DNA from: Acrocarpospora phusangensis
GTDB lineage: Bacteria > Actinomycetota > Actinomycetes > Streptosporangiales > Streptosporangiaceae
Direction of reading: 5' to 3'
DNA length: 32,375 nt
Assembly (NCBI RefSeq): GCF_016862995.1
Contig: NZ_BOOA01000088.1
Span: forward strand, 1-32,375
The notes beneath the pieces are model-generated. The model worked only from the letters and a program-made list of their open reading frames with translations. It ran no database searches and had not been told where the DNA came from. Positions within the stretch are counted from its first letter, which is position 1. Each line of letters starts with the position of its first letter. Shown piece by piece: positions 7,470-14,920 of the stretch. The position numbers and the translations under genes were made by a program.

Positions 7470-10400
7470 GTGCCAAACGAACAAGCTGGTCCTGGAGCCG
7501 TGGGGAAAGGTGGTTTTGTCGGGCGAGAGCGGGAACTCGCCGTCCTTCAGCAGGCCTGGGAGAACGTCCAGCACAACGAGACGCGAATCATCAGCATTGA
7601 GGGCGACCCAGGCATCGGCAAAACCGCATTAGTACGCCGTTTCCTCCGCGAATGCCACCCAGAATCACTCATCTGGGCAAGCGGCGACGAAGCAGAAACC
7701 AACCTTCCCTGGGGCGTACTCACACAAATCGCTCATGTTCTCCCGATTCCCGGCGTCGTATCTCCGGACGGGCCGTGGGAGACCCGGACCGATCCCGTCT
7801 TCGTCGGCCAAGCGCTGGCCCGCCAACTCCAGGACTGCAAGGACCTGATCCTCGTCCTCGACGACGCCCAATGGGCCGACCGCCTCTCCCTGGCCACCCT
7901 CCGACTGGCCGCCCGCCGCCTCCTGGCCGACCCCGTCCTCCTCATCGTGATCCACCAGACCCCCGGCCCTCTCGACCGGATCATGCACGACAACCCCGCC
8001 CCCACCCTCGACGACGGCTGGCGCCGCCTGTTCGACTCCGACCGCGGCCTCCGCCTCCCCCTCTCCGGCCTGACCGCCCCCGACCTGGTACGACTCGCCG
8101 TCACCCAGGGCCACCACGGCCTCTCCCCCGGCGGCGCCGCCCGCCTCCACACCCACACCTCCGGCCATCCCCTCCACGCCCGCCACCTCCTGGACGAACT
8201 CCCCCTTCACGCCATCAACTACGGCCACGGCCCCCTCCCCGCCCCCCAAACCCTCACCACCACCCTCCGCACCCACCTCTCCCGCTGCTCCCCCACCACC
8301 CGCACCCTCCTCTCCGCCGCCGCCATCCTCGGCCCCAAATCCACCCTCACAACCCTCCGCACCCTCATGCACCCAAACGCCACTGAAGACCACAGCAAGG
8401 AGATCCCGACTAACCCCCCAAACCGAGAAGCCGAAGCACCCCACCCCCACTCCCCATCCCCCAACGCCCCCGCCCAACCTGGTGGAGAAGCCCCCACCAA
8501 CCCGCCACCCCACAACTCCGACATCCCCGCCCAACCTGGTGGAGCGGCCCAGACCAACCCCTCGCCCCACGACGCCGATACCGCTGACCAACCCGGTGGA
8601 AAGGCCCACGCGATCGCGATCCCCGGCAACGCCGGCACGGTCGCCCAGCCCAGCAGAGAAGCCCACTCCAACCCCCCATCCCCCAACGCCGACGCTGTCG
8701 CCCAAGCCGGGAGGGAAGCCCACGTCAACCCCTCTTCTCACTACACGGACGCCCTTGACCGATCCGGTGGAAACGCCCACACCGACCCCGGCAACGCCGA
8801 CTATGCCGCCCAGCCCAGCAGAGAAACCCACGCCAACCCCCCATCCCCCAACGCCGGCACCCCCGCCCAGCCCGGTGGAAGGGCCCACGCCAACCCCTCT
8901 TCTCACTACACGGACGCCCTTGACCGATCCGACGGAAAGGCCCACGCCGACCCCGGCAACGCCGGCACTGTCGCCCAGGCCGGGAGGGAGGCCCACGCCA
9001 ATCCATCGCCCCATGCTGCCGACGCCCCCGCCCAACCCGGTGGAGAGGCCTGGAGCAGCCCGCCACCCCACAACGCCGATGGTTTTGGCCAATCCGGTGG
9101 GGAACTGACCGGCTTCCCACGTCGCGAGGCTGACACCTTCACGCGAGACAACCGGGAAGAGAGATGGCTGACCCCATCAACCCCGGGCGCGGACGAGGCG
9201 TGGGTGTTTGGGAGGGCTTTGGAGGAGGCGGTGGGGATGCGGTTGTTGGAGGAGGTGCCGGGGGCGGCGGGGTTGGAGGTGGGGTTTCCGGGGGCGATGG
9301 TGCGGGGGCTGGTCTATCACGAGGTGGAGTTGGGGCTGCGGAGGGAGTTGCATCGGCGGGCGGCGAGGAGGGGTGGGGCGGGGGCGTTGTGGCATCGGAT
9401 CGCGGGGGCGGATGGGCCGGATGAAGGGCTGGCGGGGGATGTGGAGCGGGCGGCGCGGGAGCGGTTGGCGCAGGGGTGGTTGCCGCTGGCGGCGGTTTTG
9501 TGGCGGCATGCGGTGGAGTTGACGCCCGTGGGGGCGGCGCGCGGGCCTCGGTTGCTGGGGGCGGTGGAGGCGTTGCTTGTCGCCGGAGATATCGCGACAA
9601 GTCTCGAATATCAGGGGGAGGTCGCTGCGCTCGCCGTGGGTGGGGTTGAGGCCCCGGGAGCAGGGGGGATTGGGCGGTGGGCGGGTTATGTGTTCGGGTA
9701 TCAGTTGCTGTTGACCGGGCAGGTCGGGGAGGCGACGGTCGCGTTGCGGCGGGCCTTGGAGGCGGAGGAGCGTCATCCGCTGGAGCCCGCCGATCTGGCG
9801 GCCAGGATCGCGTCGCAGCTGACGATCATCGGGGTGCTCACGGAGTCGTACCCGCAGATGATCGATGATGCGAGGACGGCTGTGGCGGGGGCGAAGGAGT
9901 CGTGGGTGGCGGCTTTCGCGTGGTTCGCGAGGTCGATCGCGCTGGCGGTGGTCGGGCGGAGCGCGGAGGCGCTGGAGGCGCTGGCGGGGGTGGACGCGCC
10001 GGGCGCGGCGTCGGGGCTGGACGGCATGGTGGCCCGGGGCATGATCCGGTTGTGGACCGACGACCCGCAGGGCGCGCGGAGCGATCTCGCGTCGGCGGTG
10101 GACCGGGCCACCCGGGGGGAACCGCTGCGGATCGGGCAGGCGCTGGGGTTCCTGGGTGAGGCGGAGTACCGGCTGGGCGCGCTCGGCGAGGCCGTACTCC
10201 ATGCGGAACTCGCGGTGGGGGATGCGGAGGACAACAGCCGCGTGTGGGACTACGCCCTGTTGCATGGAATCGCCTGTTATCCGCTGGCCGCGCAGGGGGA
10301 GTGGGCGCGAGCGGAGGCGCATGCCGAGCAGGCCAGTCGGTGGGCGCGTGAGGTGGCCACGCCGGCGAACGTGCTGTACGCGGCGACCGCCCAGGCCATG

Positions 10401-11156
10401 CTCGCCCAGGCCAGAGACGACCCGACCTGGCTCCTCGCGGCGGCCGAGGACGCGGAGACGATCTATCCGACGCAGGAGCCGGGCACCCATCTGCTCGGAC
10501 CGCTCCGCGCGGAAGCGCTGTGCCGCCTGGGACGCCTCCCCGAAGCCCTCCAGGCCCTGCGGGAGTTCCAGGCCAGGCTCGGCCCGTCCAGCCGCAGATC
10601 CGTCGGCATGGGTGTGGCCCGGGTGAAAGCCCAGATCGCCACCGCTTCCGGACGGCACCAGGACGCGCTGCTCGAATGCCGTACCGCCCTGCAGATCGCC
10701 CGGGAGACCGGCCTGCGCCTGGAGGCGGCGAGGATCGAGCTGCTCACCGGAAAGTGCCAGCACACGATGGGCCGGCGCGCGGCGGCAGAACGCTCCCTCC
10801 GTGCCGCGTTGGACCAGTTCACCGCGATGGGCGCGACCGCGTACATGACGCAGACCCTGGACGCGGCCCACCAGGCCGGGATGGTCCTGGACACGCCTCC
10901 GGAGGCGCTGGGCGCCCTCACCGCCGCCGAGCGGGCGGTGGTCACGCTGGCCACGGCCGGGAACTCCAACCGGGAGATCGCCGAACGCCTGGTCCTCAGC
11001 GTGAAGACCATCGAGTTCCATCTGACCAACGTGTTCAGGAAGCTCGACATCGGCACCCGCGACGAACTCCGCAGGCTGCTGCCCGAGCCAGGGTGGCCGC
11101 GCGAAATCCCTGGGGTGCGACCCGGAAGTCCGCGGGGAGGCCGCGACCTACGCTGA
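7470..11156 (+). CDS. LAL-family LuxR transcriptional regulator with internal Pro/Gly-rich repeat
   Basis: This 1228-residue regulator belongs to the large ATP-binding LuxR (LAL, MalT-like) STAND family. FVGRERE opens the ATPase, the Walker A GDPGIGKT is at residues 45-52, and the Walker B segment ending LDD is at about 126-132. The TPR-like helical region spans about 580-1140. A C-terminal LuxR helix-turn-helix (about 1150-1205, LTAAERAVVTLATAGNSNREIAERL then SVKTIEFHLTNVFRKL) binds DNA. A 57-bp tandem repeat (residues about 342-546) is inserted between ATPase and TPR parts, which is not usual for the family. GTG 7470 is preferred because GGAGGCGAGG lies just upstream and it leaves space before the domain; ATG 7398 would overlap the CHAT gene. 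The divergent position suggests it controls the CHAT/cyclase unit, but this is inference. Confidence 0.9.
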   Translation: MPNEQAGPGAVGKGGFVGRERELAVLQQAWENVQHNETRIISIEGDPGIGKTALVRRFLRECHPESLIWASGDEAETNLPWGVLTQIAHVLPIPGVVSPDGPWETRTDPVFVGQALARQLQDCKDLILVLDDAQWADRLSLATLRLAARRLLADPVLLIVIHQTPGPLDRIMHDNPAPTLDDGWRRLFDSDRGLRLPLSGLTAPDLVRLAVTQGHHGLSPGGAARLHTHTSGHPLHARHLLDELPLHAINYGHGPLPAPQTLTTTLRTHLSRCSPTTRTLLSAAAILGPKSTLTTLRTLMHPNATEDHSKEIPTNPPNREAEAPHPHSPSPNAPAQPGGEAPTNPPPHNSDIPAQPGGAAQTNPSPHDADTADQPGGKAHAIAIPGNAGTVAQPSREAHSNPPSPNADAVAQAGREAHVNPSSHYTDALDRSGGNAHTDPGNADYAAQPSRETHANPPSPNAGTPAQPGGRAHANPSSHYTDALDRSDGKAHADPGNAGTVAQAGREAHANPSPHAADAPAQPGGEAWSSPPPHNADGFGQSGGELTGFPRREADTFTRDNREERWLTPSTPGADEAWVFGRALEEAVGMRLLEEVPGAAGLEVGFPGAMVRGLVYHEVELGLRRELHRRAARRGGAGALWHRIAGADGPDEGLAGDVERAARERLAQGWLPLAAVLWRHAVELTPVGAARGPRLLGAVEALLVAGDIATSLEYQGEVAALAVGGVEAPGAGGIGRWAGYVFGYQLLLTGQVGEATVALRRALEAEERHPLEPADLAARIASQLTIIGVLTESYPQMIDDARTAVAGAKESWVAAFAWFARSIALAVVGRSAEALEALAGVDAPGAASGLDGMVARGMIRLWTDDPQGARSDLASAVDRATRGEPLRIGQALGFLGEAEYRLGALGEAVLHAELAVGDAEDNSRVWDYALLHGIACYPLAAQGEWARAEAHAEQASRWAREVATPANVLYAATAQAMLAQARDDPTWLLAAAEDAETIYPTQEPGTHLLGPLRAEALCRLGRLPEALQALREFQARLGPSSRRSVGMGVARVKAQIATASGRHQDALLECRTALQIARETGLRLEAARIELLTGKCQHTMGRRAAAERSLRAALDQFTAMGATAYMTQTLDAAHQAGMVLDTPPEALGALTAAERAVVTLATAGNSNREIAERLVLSVKTIEFHLTNVFRKLDIGTRDELRRLLPEPGWPREIPGVRPGSPRGGRDLR
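8493..9107 (+). repeat. Eleven-copy 57-bp in-frame tandem repeat inside the LAL regulator
   Basis: The stretch divides into eleven consecutive units: nine of 57 bp (19 codons) and two of 51 bp (17 codons). A degenerate start of a further unit lies just before it. A typical unit reads HANPSPHAADAPAQPGGEA; the most constant positions are the NP pair near the start, the Q-P/A-G pair and the final EA/KA. A 41-base block at 8726-8766 is identical to 8891-8931, which is 165 bp (three units) away. This suggests recent duplication of a three-unit block. All length changes are multiples of three, so the host frame is kept. Confidence 0.9.
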
Positions 11157-11189
11157 TCGTCAATCCACCCGTAGGAGGCCTGACCCCTC

Positions 11190-12206
11190 ATGCGCAGACG
11201 ATCGGTGGTCTTGCTGATCACTCTGGCCGGCTTGGCCCTGCCCGGCCCGTCCCTCGCCGCGTCCCATCGCGAACCCACCAACGGCTTCTCCGCGAAGGGC
11301 CCCTGGAACACCAAGATCCCCCGCCATGTACGGCTCGCGCACAACTCGCAGGCCATCGTCAACAACATCAAGCTCGACAAGGAGCAGAACTTCGGTACCT
11401 GGGCCATCAACACGGACGAGTACTCGGCCCCGATCTACACCGTCGGCCGCCACACCCCGAAGAAGAAATGGGCCTTCTCCGACTGCCTCAACCTGCCGCA
11501 CCTGGCCCCGGTGATCGCCGACAGCCTGGCCGCCGTGCCGACCCCGCCGGACATGATCGTCTCCAAGGGCACCGACGCGTCGGTGGCGATCTACCAGCCG
11601 TCCACGGACACGTACTGGGACTTCTGGCGGGCGGAGAAGGACGCGGCCGGGAACTGGTCGGCCTGCTGGGGCGGCAAGATCGACCACTACTCCAAGAATC
11701 CGGGCATCTTCACGAACCCGCTCGGCGCGACCGCCACCGGCCTGCCGTTCGGCGCGTTCACGATCCGGATCGACGAGCTCCGGCGCGGCCGCATCGACCA
11801 CGCCCTCAACATCGTCACGGTACGGACCCGGGCGAACTGCAACTCCTGGCCGGCCACCCGCAACGACGGCTTCGTGGAGGGTGAGGACATCCCCTGCGAG
11901 GGGCAGCGTTTCCGCCTCGACCCCACGTTCGACGTCACCACGCTGACCAGCCCGGCCGCCCGGACGATCGCCCGCGCCATGCAGGAGTACGGCCTGATCA
12001 TGACCGACAAGGGCGGCGCCCTCGTCACGTACGCCGAGGACCCGCGTCCGTACATGGCACGCAACGGCGGCGTGGATCCGTACACGCTGCTGTTCGATCC
12101 CACCGATCTGGTCCCGGACGGCTCCGAGAAGTACTACGTGCTCTACGAGATCCCGGTTGAGCGCCTGCAGGCGCTGCCCATGGACTACGGCCGACCCCGG
12201 CCGTAG
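11190..12206 (+). CDS. Secreted protein of unknown function
   Basis: The 338-residue product starts with a clear Sec-type signal peptide: MRRRS, a hydrophobic stretch, then probable cleavage after PSLAA at about residue 24. The mature part has no membrane segment and carries several Cys (for example SDCLN, SACWG, ANCNS, IPCEG) that could form disulphides outside the cell. The middle contains IDHYSKNPGIFTNP, GLPFGAFTIR and IDHALNIVTV. I recall this pattern from secreted actinobacterial proteins without assigned function, perhaps carbohydrate-related, but I cannot name a family. AGGAGG (11173-11178) precedes the ATG at a rather long 11-base spacing. A strong hairpin follows the stop, so the gene is probably monocistronic. 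Confidence 0.75.
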   Translation: MRRRSVVLLITLAGLALPGPSLAASHREPTNGFSAKGPWNTKIPRHVRLAHNSQAIVNNIKLDKEQNFGTWAINTDEYSAPIYTVGRHTPKKKWAFSDCLNLPHLAPVIADSLAAVPTPPDMIVSKGTDASVAIYQPSTDTYWDFWRAEKDAAGNWSACWGGKIDHYSKNPGIFTNPLGATATGLPFGAFTIRIDELRRGRIDHALNIVTVRTRANCNSWPATRNDGFVEGEDIPCEGQRFRLDPTFDVTTLTSPAARTIARAMQEYGLIMTDKGGALVTYAEDPRPYMARNGGVDPYTLLFDPTDLVPDGSEKYYVLYEIPVERLQALPMDYGRPRP

Positions 12207-12212
12207 CGAGCG

Positions 12213-12248
12213 GGTCCGGGCGGTAACCCCCACCACGCCGCCCGGACC
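12213..12248 (+). terminator. Hairpin terminator after the secreted-protein gene
   Basis: A perfect 11-bp inverted repeat, GGTCCGGGCGG (12213-12223) with CCGCCCGGACC (12238-12248), encloses a 14-base loop and starts seven bases after the stop. There is no long T-tract, which is common for actinobacterial terminators. Confidence 0.6.
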
Positions 12249-12298
12249 ACCGGGTAAGGGCTTTCCAGCGATCCACTTATTCGGGGATAATTCCGACA

Positions 12299-13021
12299 GT
12301 GGATGCTTTCGACCGGAATGGCCTAGTGAACGAGAACCGGAATGCCCTTGTGGTCCGCGGCGGCTGGGAAGGGCACCAGCCGGTTGCCGCCACCGACCTG
12401 TTCATCCCCTACCTCCGTGACCAGAAGTTCGAGGTACGCGTCTCCGATTCGCCGGAACCGTACGCCGACGCCGCGTACATGGCGACCGTCGACCTCGTGG
12501 TCCAGTGTCTCTCCATGGGCGAGATCACGTCCGAGCAGTGCAGGGGCCTGTCGGAAGCCGTGGCCGCGGGTACCGGCCTGGCGGGCTGGCATGGCGGCAT
12601 CGTTGACTCCTACCGCGCCACCCCCGACTACCTGCACCTGGTGGGCGGGCAGTTCGCCTGCCATCCGGCGAAGCCGCCGCACGAGCAGGTGGAGGGCGCG
12701 CCGGACAACTGCTTCATTCCGTACCGGGTGACGATGCTTCCGGCGGCGGCCGAGCATCCCATCACCGCGGGGATCGCCGACTTCGACCTCGTCACCGAGC
12801 AGTACTGGGTACTCGCCGACGACTACAACGACGTGCTGGCCACGACCACGCATCCCGCCCGCTCGCCCTGGCACCGCGACGTGGTCGCCCCGGCGATCTG
12901 GACGAGGAACTGGGGGGACGGCCGGGTGTTCGTGGCCACGCCCGGCCACGACCTGAACGTGCTGGGGCACCCCAGTGTGCGCGAGATCATCGAACGGGGG
13001 ATGGTGTGGGCGAGCAGGTGA
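12299..13021 (+). CDS. ThuA-like (glutamine-amidotransferase-fold) protein
   Basis: The 240-residue protein resembles ThuA-domain proteins, a class I glutamine-amidotransferase-like fold linked to trehalose and other sugar use. The start NALVVRGGWEGHQPV (about residues 15-29) and LAGWHGGIVDSYR (about 93-105) match the family. The C-terminal RVFVATPGHDLNVLGHPSV is the usual ThuA closing motif. No catalytic Cys at the nucleophile elbow is seen, as is usual for ThuA proteins, so the reaction is unknown. It overlaps the start of the Gfo/Idh/MocA gene by 16 bases, indicating translational coupling. Start choice is weak: GTG 12299 has GGGGAT at some distance and GTG 12326 is an alternative. Confidence 0.8.
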   Translation: MDAFDRNGLVNENRNALVVRGGWEGHQPVAATDLFIPYLRDQKFEVRVSDSPEPYADAAYMATVDLVVQCLSMGEITSEQCRGLSEAVAAGTGLAGWHGGIVDSYRATPDYLHLVGGQFACHPAKPPHEQVEGAPDNCFIPYRVTMLPAAAEHPITAGIADFDLVTEQYWVLADDYNDVLATTTHPARSPWHRDVVAPAIWTRNWGDGRVFVATPGHDLNVLGHPSVREIIERGMVWASR

Positions 13022-14079
13022 AGGTGGGGATCGTCGGGTGTGGGGCGATCTCGGGGGCGTACACGACGACCATCGAGCGGCTTCCCGGGTTACATCTGAC
13101 GGCCGTCGCGGACCTGGATCCCGGCCGGGCCAAGACCGTCGCCGACGCAACCGGCGCGCGGGCCCTGTCGGTGCCGGACCTGCTCTCCGACCCCGACGTG
13201 GACATCGTGCTCAACCTGACCGTTCCGGCGGCCCACGCCGAAGTGGCCCTCGCCGCCATCGCCGCCGGCAAGGACGTGTACGGCGAGAAGCCCCTCGCCG
13301 CCACCAAAGGCGAGGCCCTCCAGGTCCTGCGCGCCGCCGACACCGCCGGAGTACGGCTCGGCTGTGCCCCCGACACCGTCCTCGGCACCGGCGTGCAGAC
13401 CGCCCGCCGGCACATCGACGACGGCCTCATCGGCACCCCCATCGCCGCCACCGCCGTGATGGCCACCCCCGGCCACGAACGCTGGCACCCCAACCCGGAC
13501 TTCTACTACGTCCCCGGCGGCGGCCCTCTCTTCGACATGGGCCCCTACTACATCACCGCCCTGATCACCCTCCTCGGCCCGGTCAGCAAAGTCATCGGCG
13601 CCGCCAGCCGCACCCGCGCGGAACGCGTCATCGCCTCCGGCCCCCGCGCCGGCACCCCCATCCCCGTGACCACCCCCACCCACGTGACCGGAATCCTCAC
13701 CCACGACTCCGGCGCCCTCTCCACCCTCGTCATGAGCTTCGACTCGGCCGCCACCCGCGCCCCCCACATCGAAATCCACGGCGACCAGGCCTCCCTCATC
13801 GTCCCCGACCCCAACCATTTCGACGGCGACGTCCTCCTCCACCCGGTAGACGGCACCTGGCGACCCCTCCCCGTCCGCGCCGGCTACCGCAACGCCGCCC
13901 GAGGCTACGGCCTGGCAGACCTCACCACCACACCCCCCACCCAACTCCCCCGCGCGTCAGCCCTCCTGGCCCTCCACGTCCTGGACATCATGGAATCCCT
14001 CCTCACCTCCACAACAACCGCTCAAACCGTGCCCATCACCACAACCTGCGAGCGGCCTCCGCCTGTGCCCCTGACGTAG
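13006..14079 (+). CDS. Gfo/Idh/MocA family NAD(P)-dependent oxidoreductase
   Basis: The 357-residue enzyme has an N-terminal Rossmann fold with VGIVGCGAIS at residues 7-16 for NAD(P) binding. The family EKP motif is at residues 94-96 (Lys95 helps catalysis). The C-terminal half contains GGGPLFDMGPYYI, which lines the substrate site in relatives. Members oxidise or reduce sugars and inositols in the cytosol; the substrate here is unknown. The gene begins inside the ThuA-like gene, and pairing with ThuA is known in sugar-use operons (ThuAB type), which supports a joint sugar role. GTG 13006 follows GGGGG by five bases; GTG 13018 is an alternative. The wobble position is strongly C-rich in the second half. 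A hairpin terminator follows six bases after the stop. Confidence 0.88.
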   Translation: MGEQVKVGIVGCGAISGAYTTTIERLPGLHLTAVADLDPGRAKTVADATGARALSVPDLLSDPDVDIVLNLTVPAAHAEVALAAIAAGKDVYGEKPLAATKGEALQVLRAADTAGVRLGCAPDTVLGTGVQTARRHIDDGLIGTPIAATAVMATPGHERWHPNPDFYYVPGGGPLFDMGPYYITALITLLGPVSKVIGAASRTRAERVIASGPRAGTPIPVTTPTHVTGILTHDSGALSTLVMSFDSAATRAPHIEIHGDQASLIVPDPNHFDGDVLLHPVDGTWRPLPVRAGYRNAARGYGLADLTTTPPTQLPRASALLALHVLDIMESLLTSTTTAQTVPITTTCERPPPVPLT

Positions 14080-14084
14080 ACGAA

Positions 14085-14111
14085 GGGGGCGAGGCAAACC
14101 GTCTCGCCCCC
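14085..14111 (+). terminator. Hairpin terminator after the ThuA/Gfo operon
   Basis: GGGGGCGAG (14085-14093) pairs perfectly with CTCGCCCCC (14103-14111) around a nine-base loop, starting six bases after the upstream stop. The T-tract is weak. Confidence 0.65.
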
Positions 14112-14129
14112 TGCTTGGAGCGCCAAACA

Positions 14130-14330
14130 GAATGACCGGGGGCACCGGCCTTGTCTCCGCGGAGCAGGCCGGATCAGATCAGGTGGAAGGTGTCGCGCCG
14201 GTAGGTCTCGGCGCAGGCCGGCTCCACTGTCGGTAGACGCGCAGCGTATTCTCATGTCGCGCCGGTAGGTCTCGGCGCAGGCCGGGCAGCGGGAGGCGCA
14301 GCGGATCAAAGCTGTCCGTGTGGTTCAGGC
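14130..14330 (-). pseudogene. Relic of a RepSA-type replication initiator (integrative element)
   Basis: Read on the minus strand, 14302-14255 gives a Cys-rich segment ending CPACAETYRRD. A second copy at 14218-14165 gives PACAETYRRDTFHLI, then TGA, then SGLLRGDKAGAPG. This matches, from memory, the zinc-finger-like region of RepSA initiators of actinomycete integrative elements (Cys-Pro-x-Cys-Ala-Glu-x-Tyr-Arg-x-Asp-x-x-x-Leu-Ile-x-Ala-Gly-Leu). A 31-bp internal duplication, a frame change between copies (offset 64 bp) and the in-frame stop show decay. Only about 60 codons of a protein normally several hundred residues long remain, and no neighbouring transfer genes are intact. Confidence 0.65.
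14191..14285. repeat. Perfect 31-bp direct repeat within the RepSA relic
   Basis: The 31 bases at 14191-14221 recur exactly at 14255-14285, 64 bp apart. Both copies fall on the Cys-Ala-Glu-Thr-Tyr-Arg-Arg-Asp codons of the RepSA relic, so the repeat is best explained as a local duplication in a decaying gene. Confidence 0.85.
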
Positions 14331-14449
14331 TAGTGGGGGCTAGAGCAGAGCCCCCGAGACGCGGTGAAACCGAACAGGCGGAGGCCAACCAGGGGCTGCG
14401 GGAATGCCCAAGAGGCGGAGCCCAATAGCGAAAGGCTTGGCGTTGGCGC

Positions 14450-14528
14450 GGGCGAAGCCCAGCGGGCGGGGCCTACGGGGCACGGGCGGAGCCCAGCGGG
14501 CGCGGCCAACGGGGCACGGGCGGAGCCC
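14450..14528. repeat. 34-bp tandem repeat, 2.3 copies, with small palindrome
   Basis: Units start at 14450, 14484 and 14518 with a period of 34 bp; the third is cut after 11 bases. Each opens with the hairpin-forming GGGCGGAGCCC (GGGCGAAGCCC in the first) and closes with ACGGGGCAC. Related GGCGGAG motifs occur just upstream at about 14377 and 14412. No gene is visible from 14331 to 14560, so together with the RepSA relic this fills the gene-free stretch between the Gfo gene and the YjbR gene. Confidence 0.75.
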
Positions 14529-14560
14529 GTAACAAAGGGTGGGTGGGTGGGGAGATCCAC

Positions 14561-14911
14561 TTAGATGGAGTCGTCGAAGCCGTGGGCCTCGAGGAGGCGT
14601 TTGGGGGCGGTGAGGCGCCAGGCTTCGGTGACGAGTTCCATCAGTTCTTCGCGGTCGATTTTGGTCAGGTGGACGACGACCCAGCCGAACCGCCCAGCCG
14701 TGAACTGGATCTCGAAGACGTCGGGGCGTTCGCCCACCAGCGCCATCTGTTCTTCGATGGTCGCCTTAAGGCCCACGGTCTCGGTGCGCTCCCAGAGATA
14801 CCCGAACCCCTTCCCATGGACCTTCAGCGAGATCCACTCGCTACCGTGCCCCTGCGTGACCTCAGGCAGCTCTTTCAACATGTCCAGGAACTCATCGACG
14901 CTCACACCCAT
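14561..14911 (-). CDS. MmcQ/YjbR family protein
   Basis: The 116-residue protein has the MmcQ/YjbR fold, a small domain related to DNA-binding proteins such as CyaY-like folds; its cellular role is unclear. Family marks are the N-terminal LPEVTQGHGSEWISLKVHGKGFGYL, GLKATIEEQMALVGERPDVF and the C-terminal GWVVVHLTKIDREELMELVTEAWRLTAPKRL, which covers nearly the whole length. The start ATG is nine bases after the stop of the kinase gene on the same strand, so the two are likely co-transcribed. Nothing suggests decay. Function cannot be stated beyond family. Confidence 0.85.
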   Translation of the reverse strand: MGVSVDEFLDMLKELPEVTQGHGSEWISLKVHGKGFGYLWERTETVGLKATIEEQMALVGERPDVFEIQFTAGRFGWVVVHLTKIDREELMELVTEAWRLTAPKRLLEAHGFDDSI

Positions 14912-14920
14912 GCGCCAAAC

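Noticed and set aside
7665-9092. Long Gly/Val-rich open frame on the minus strand over the LAL gene
   Set aside because: It is the antisense of a C-rich wobble region; composition is repetitive, no start signal or domain is seen, and the plus frame has clear ATPase motifs.
8493-9107. CRISPR-like array
   Set aside because: The 57/51-bp units are contiguous, without distinct unique spacers, and keep one reading frame through a LuxR gene, so they are coding tandem repeats.
14191-14285. 31-bp direct repeat as an attachment site pair
   Set aside because: The copies are only 64 bp apart and lie on the coding motif of the RepSA relic, so an internal duplication explains them better.
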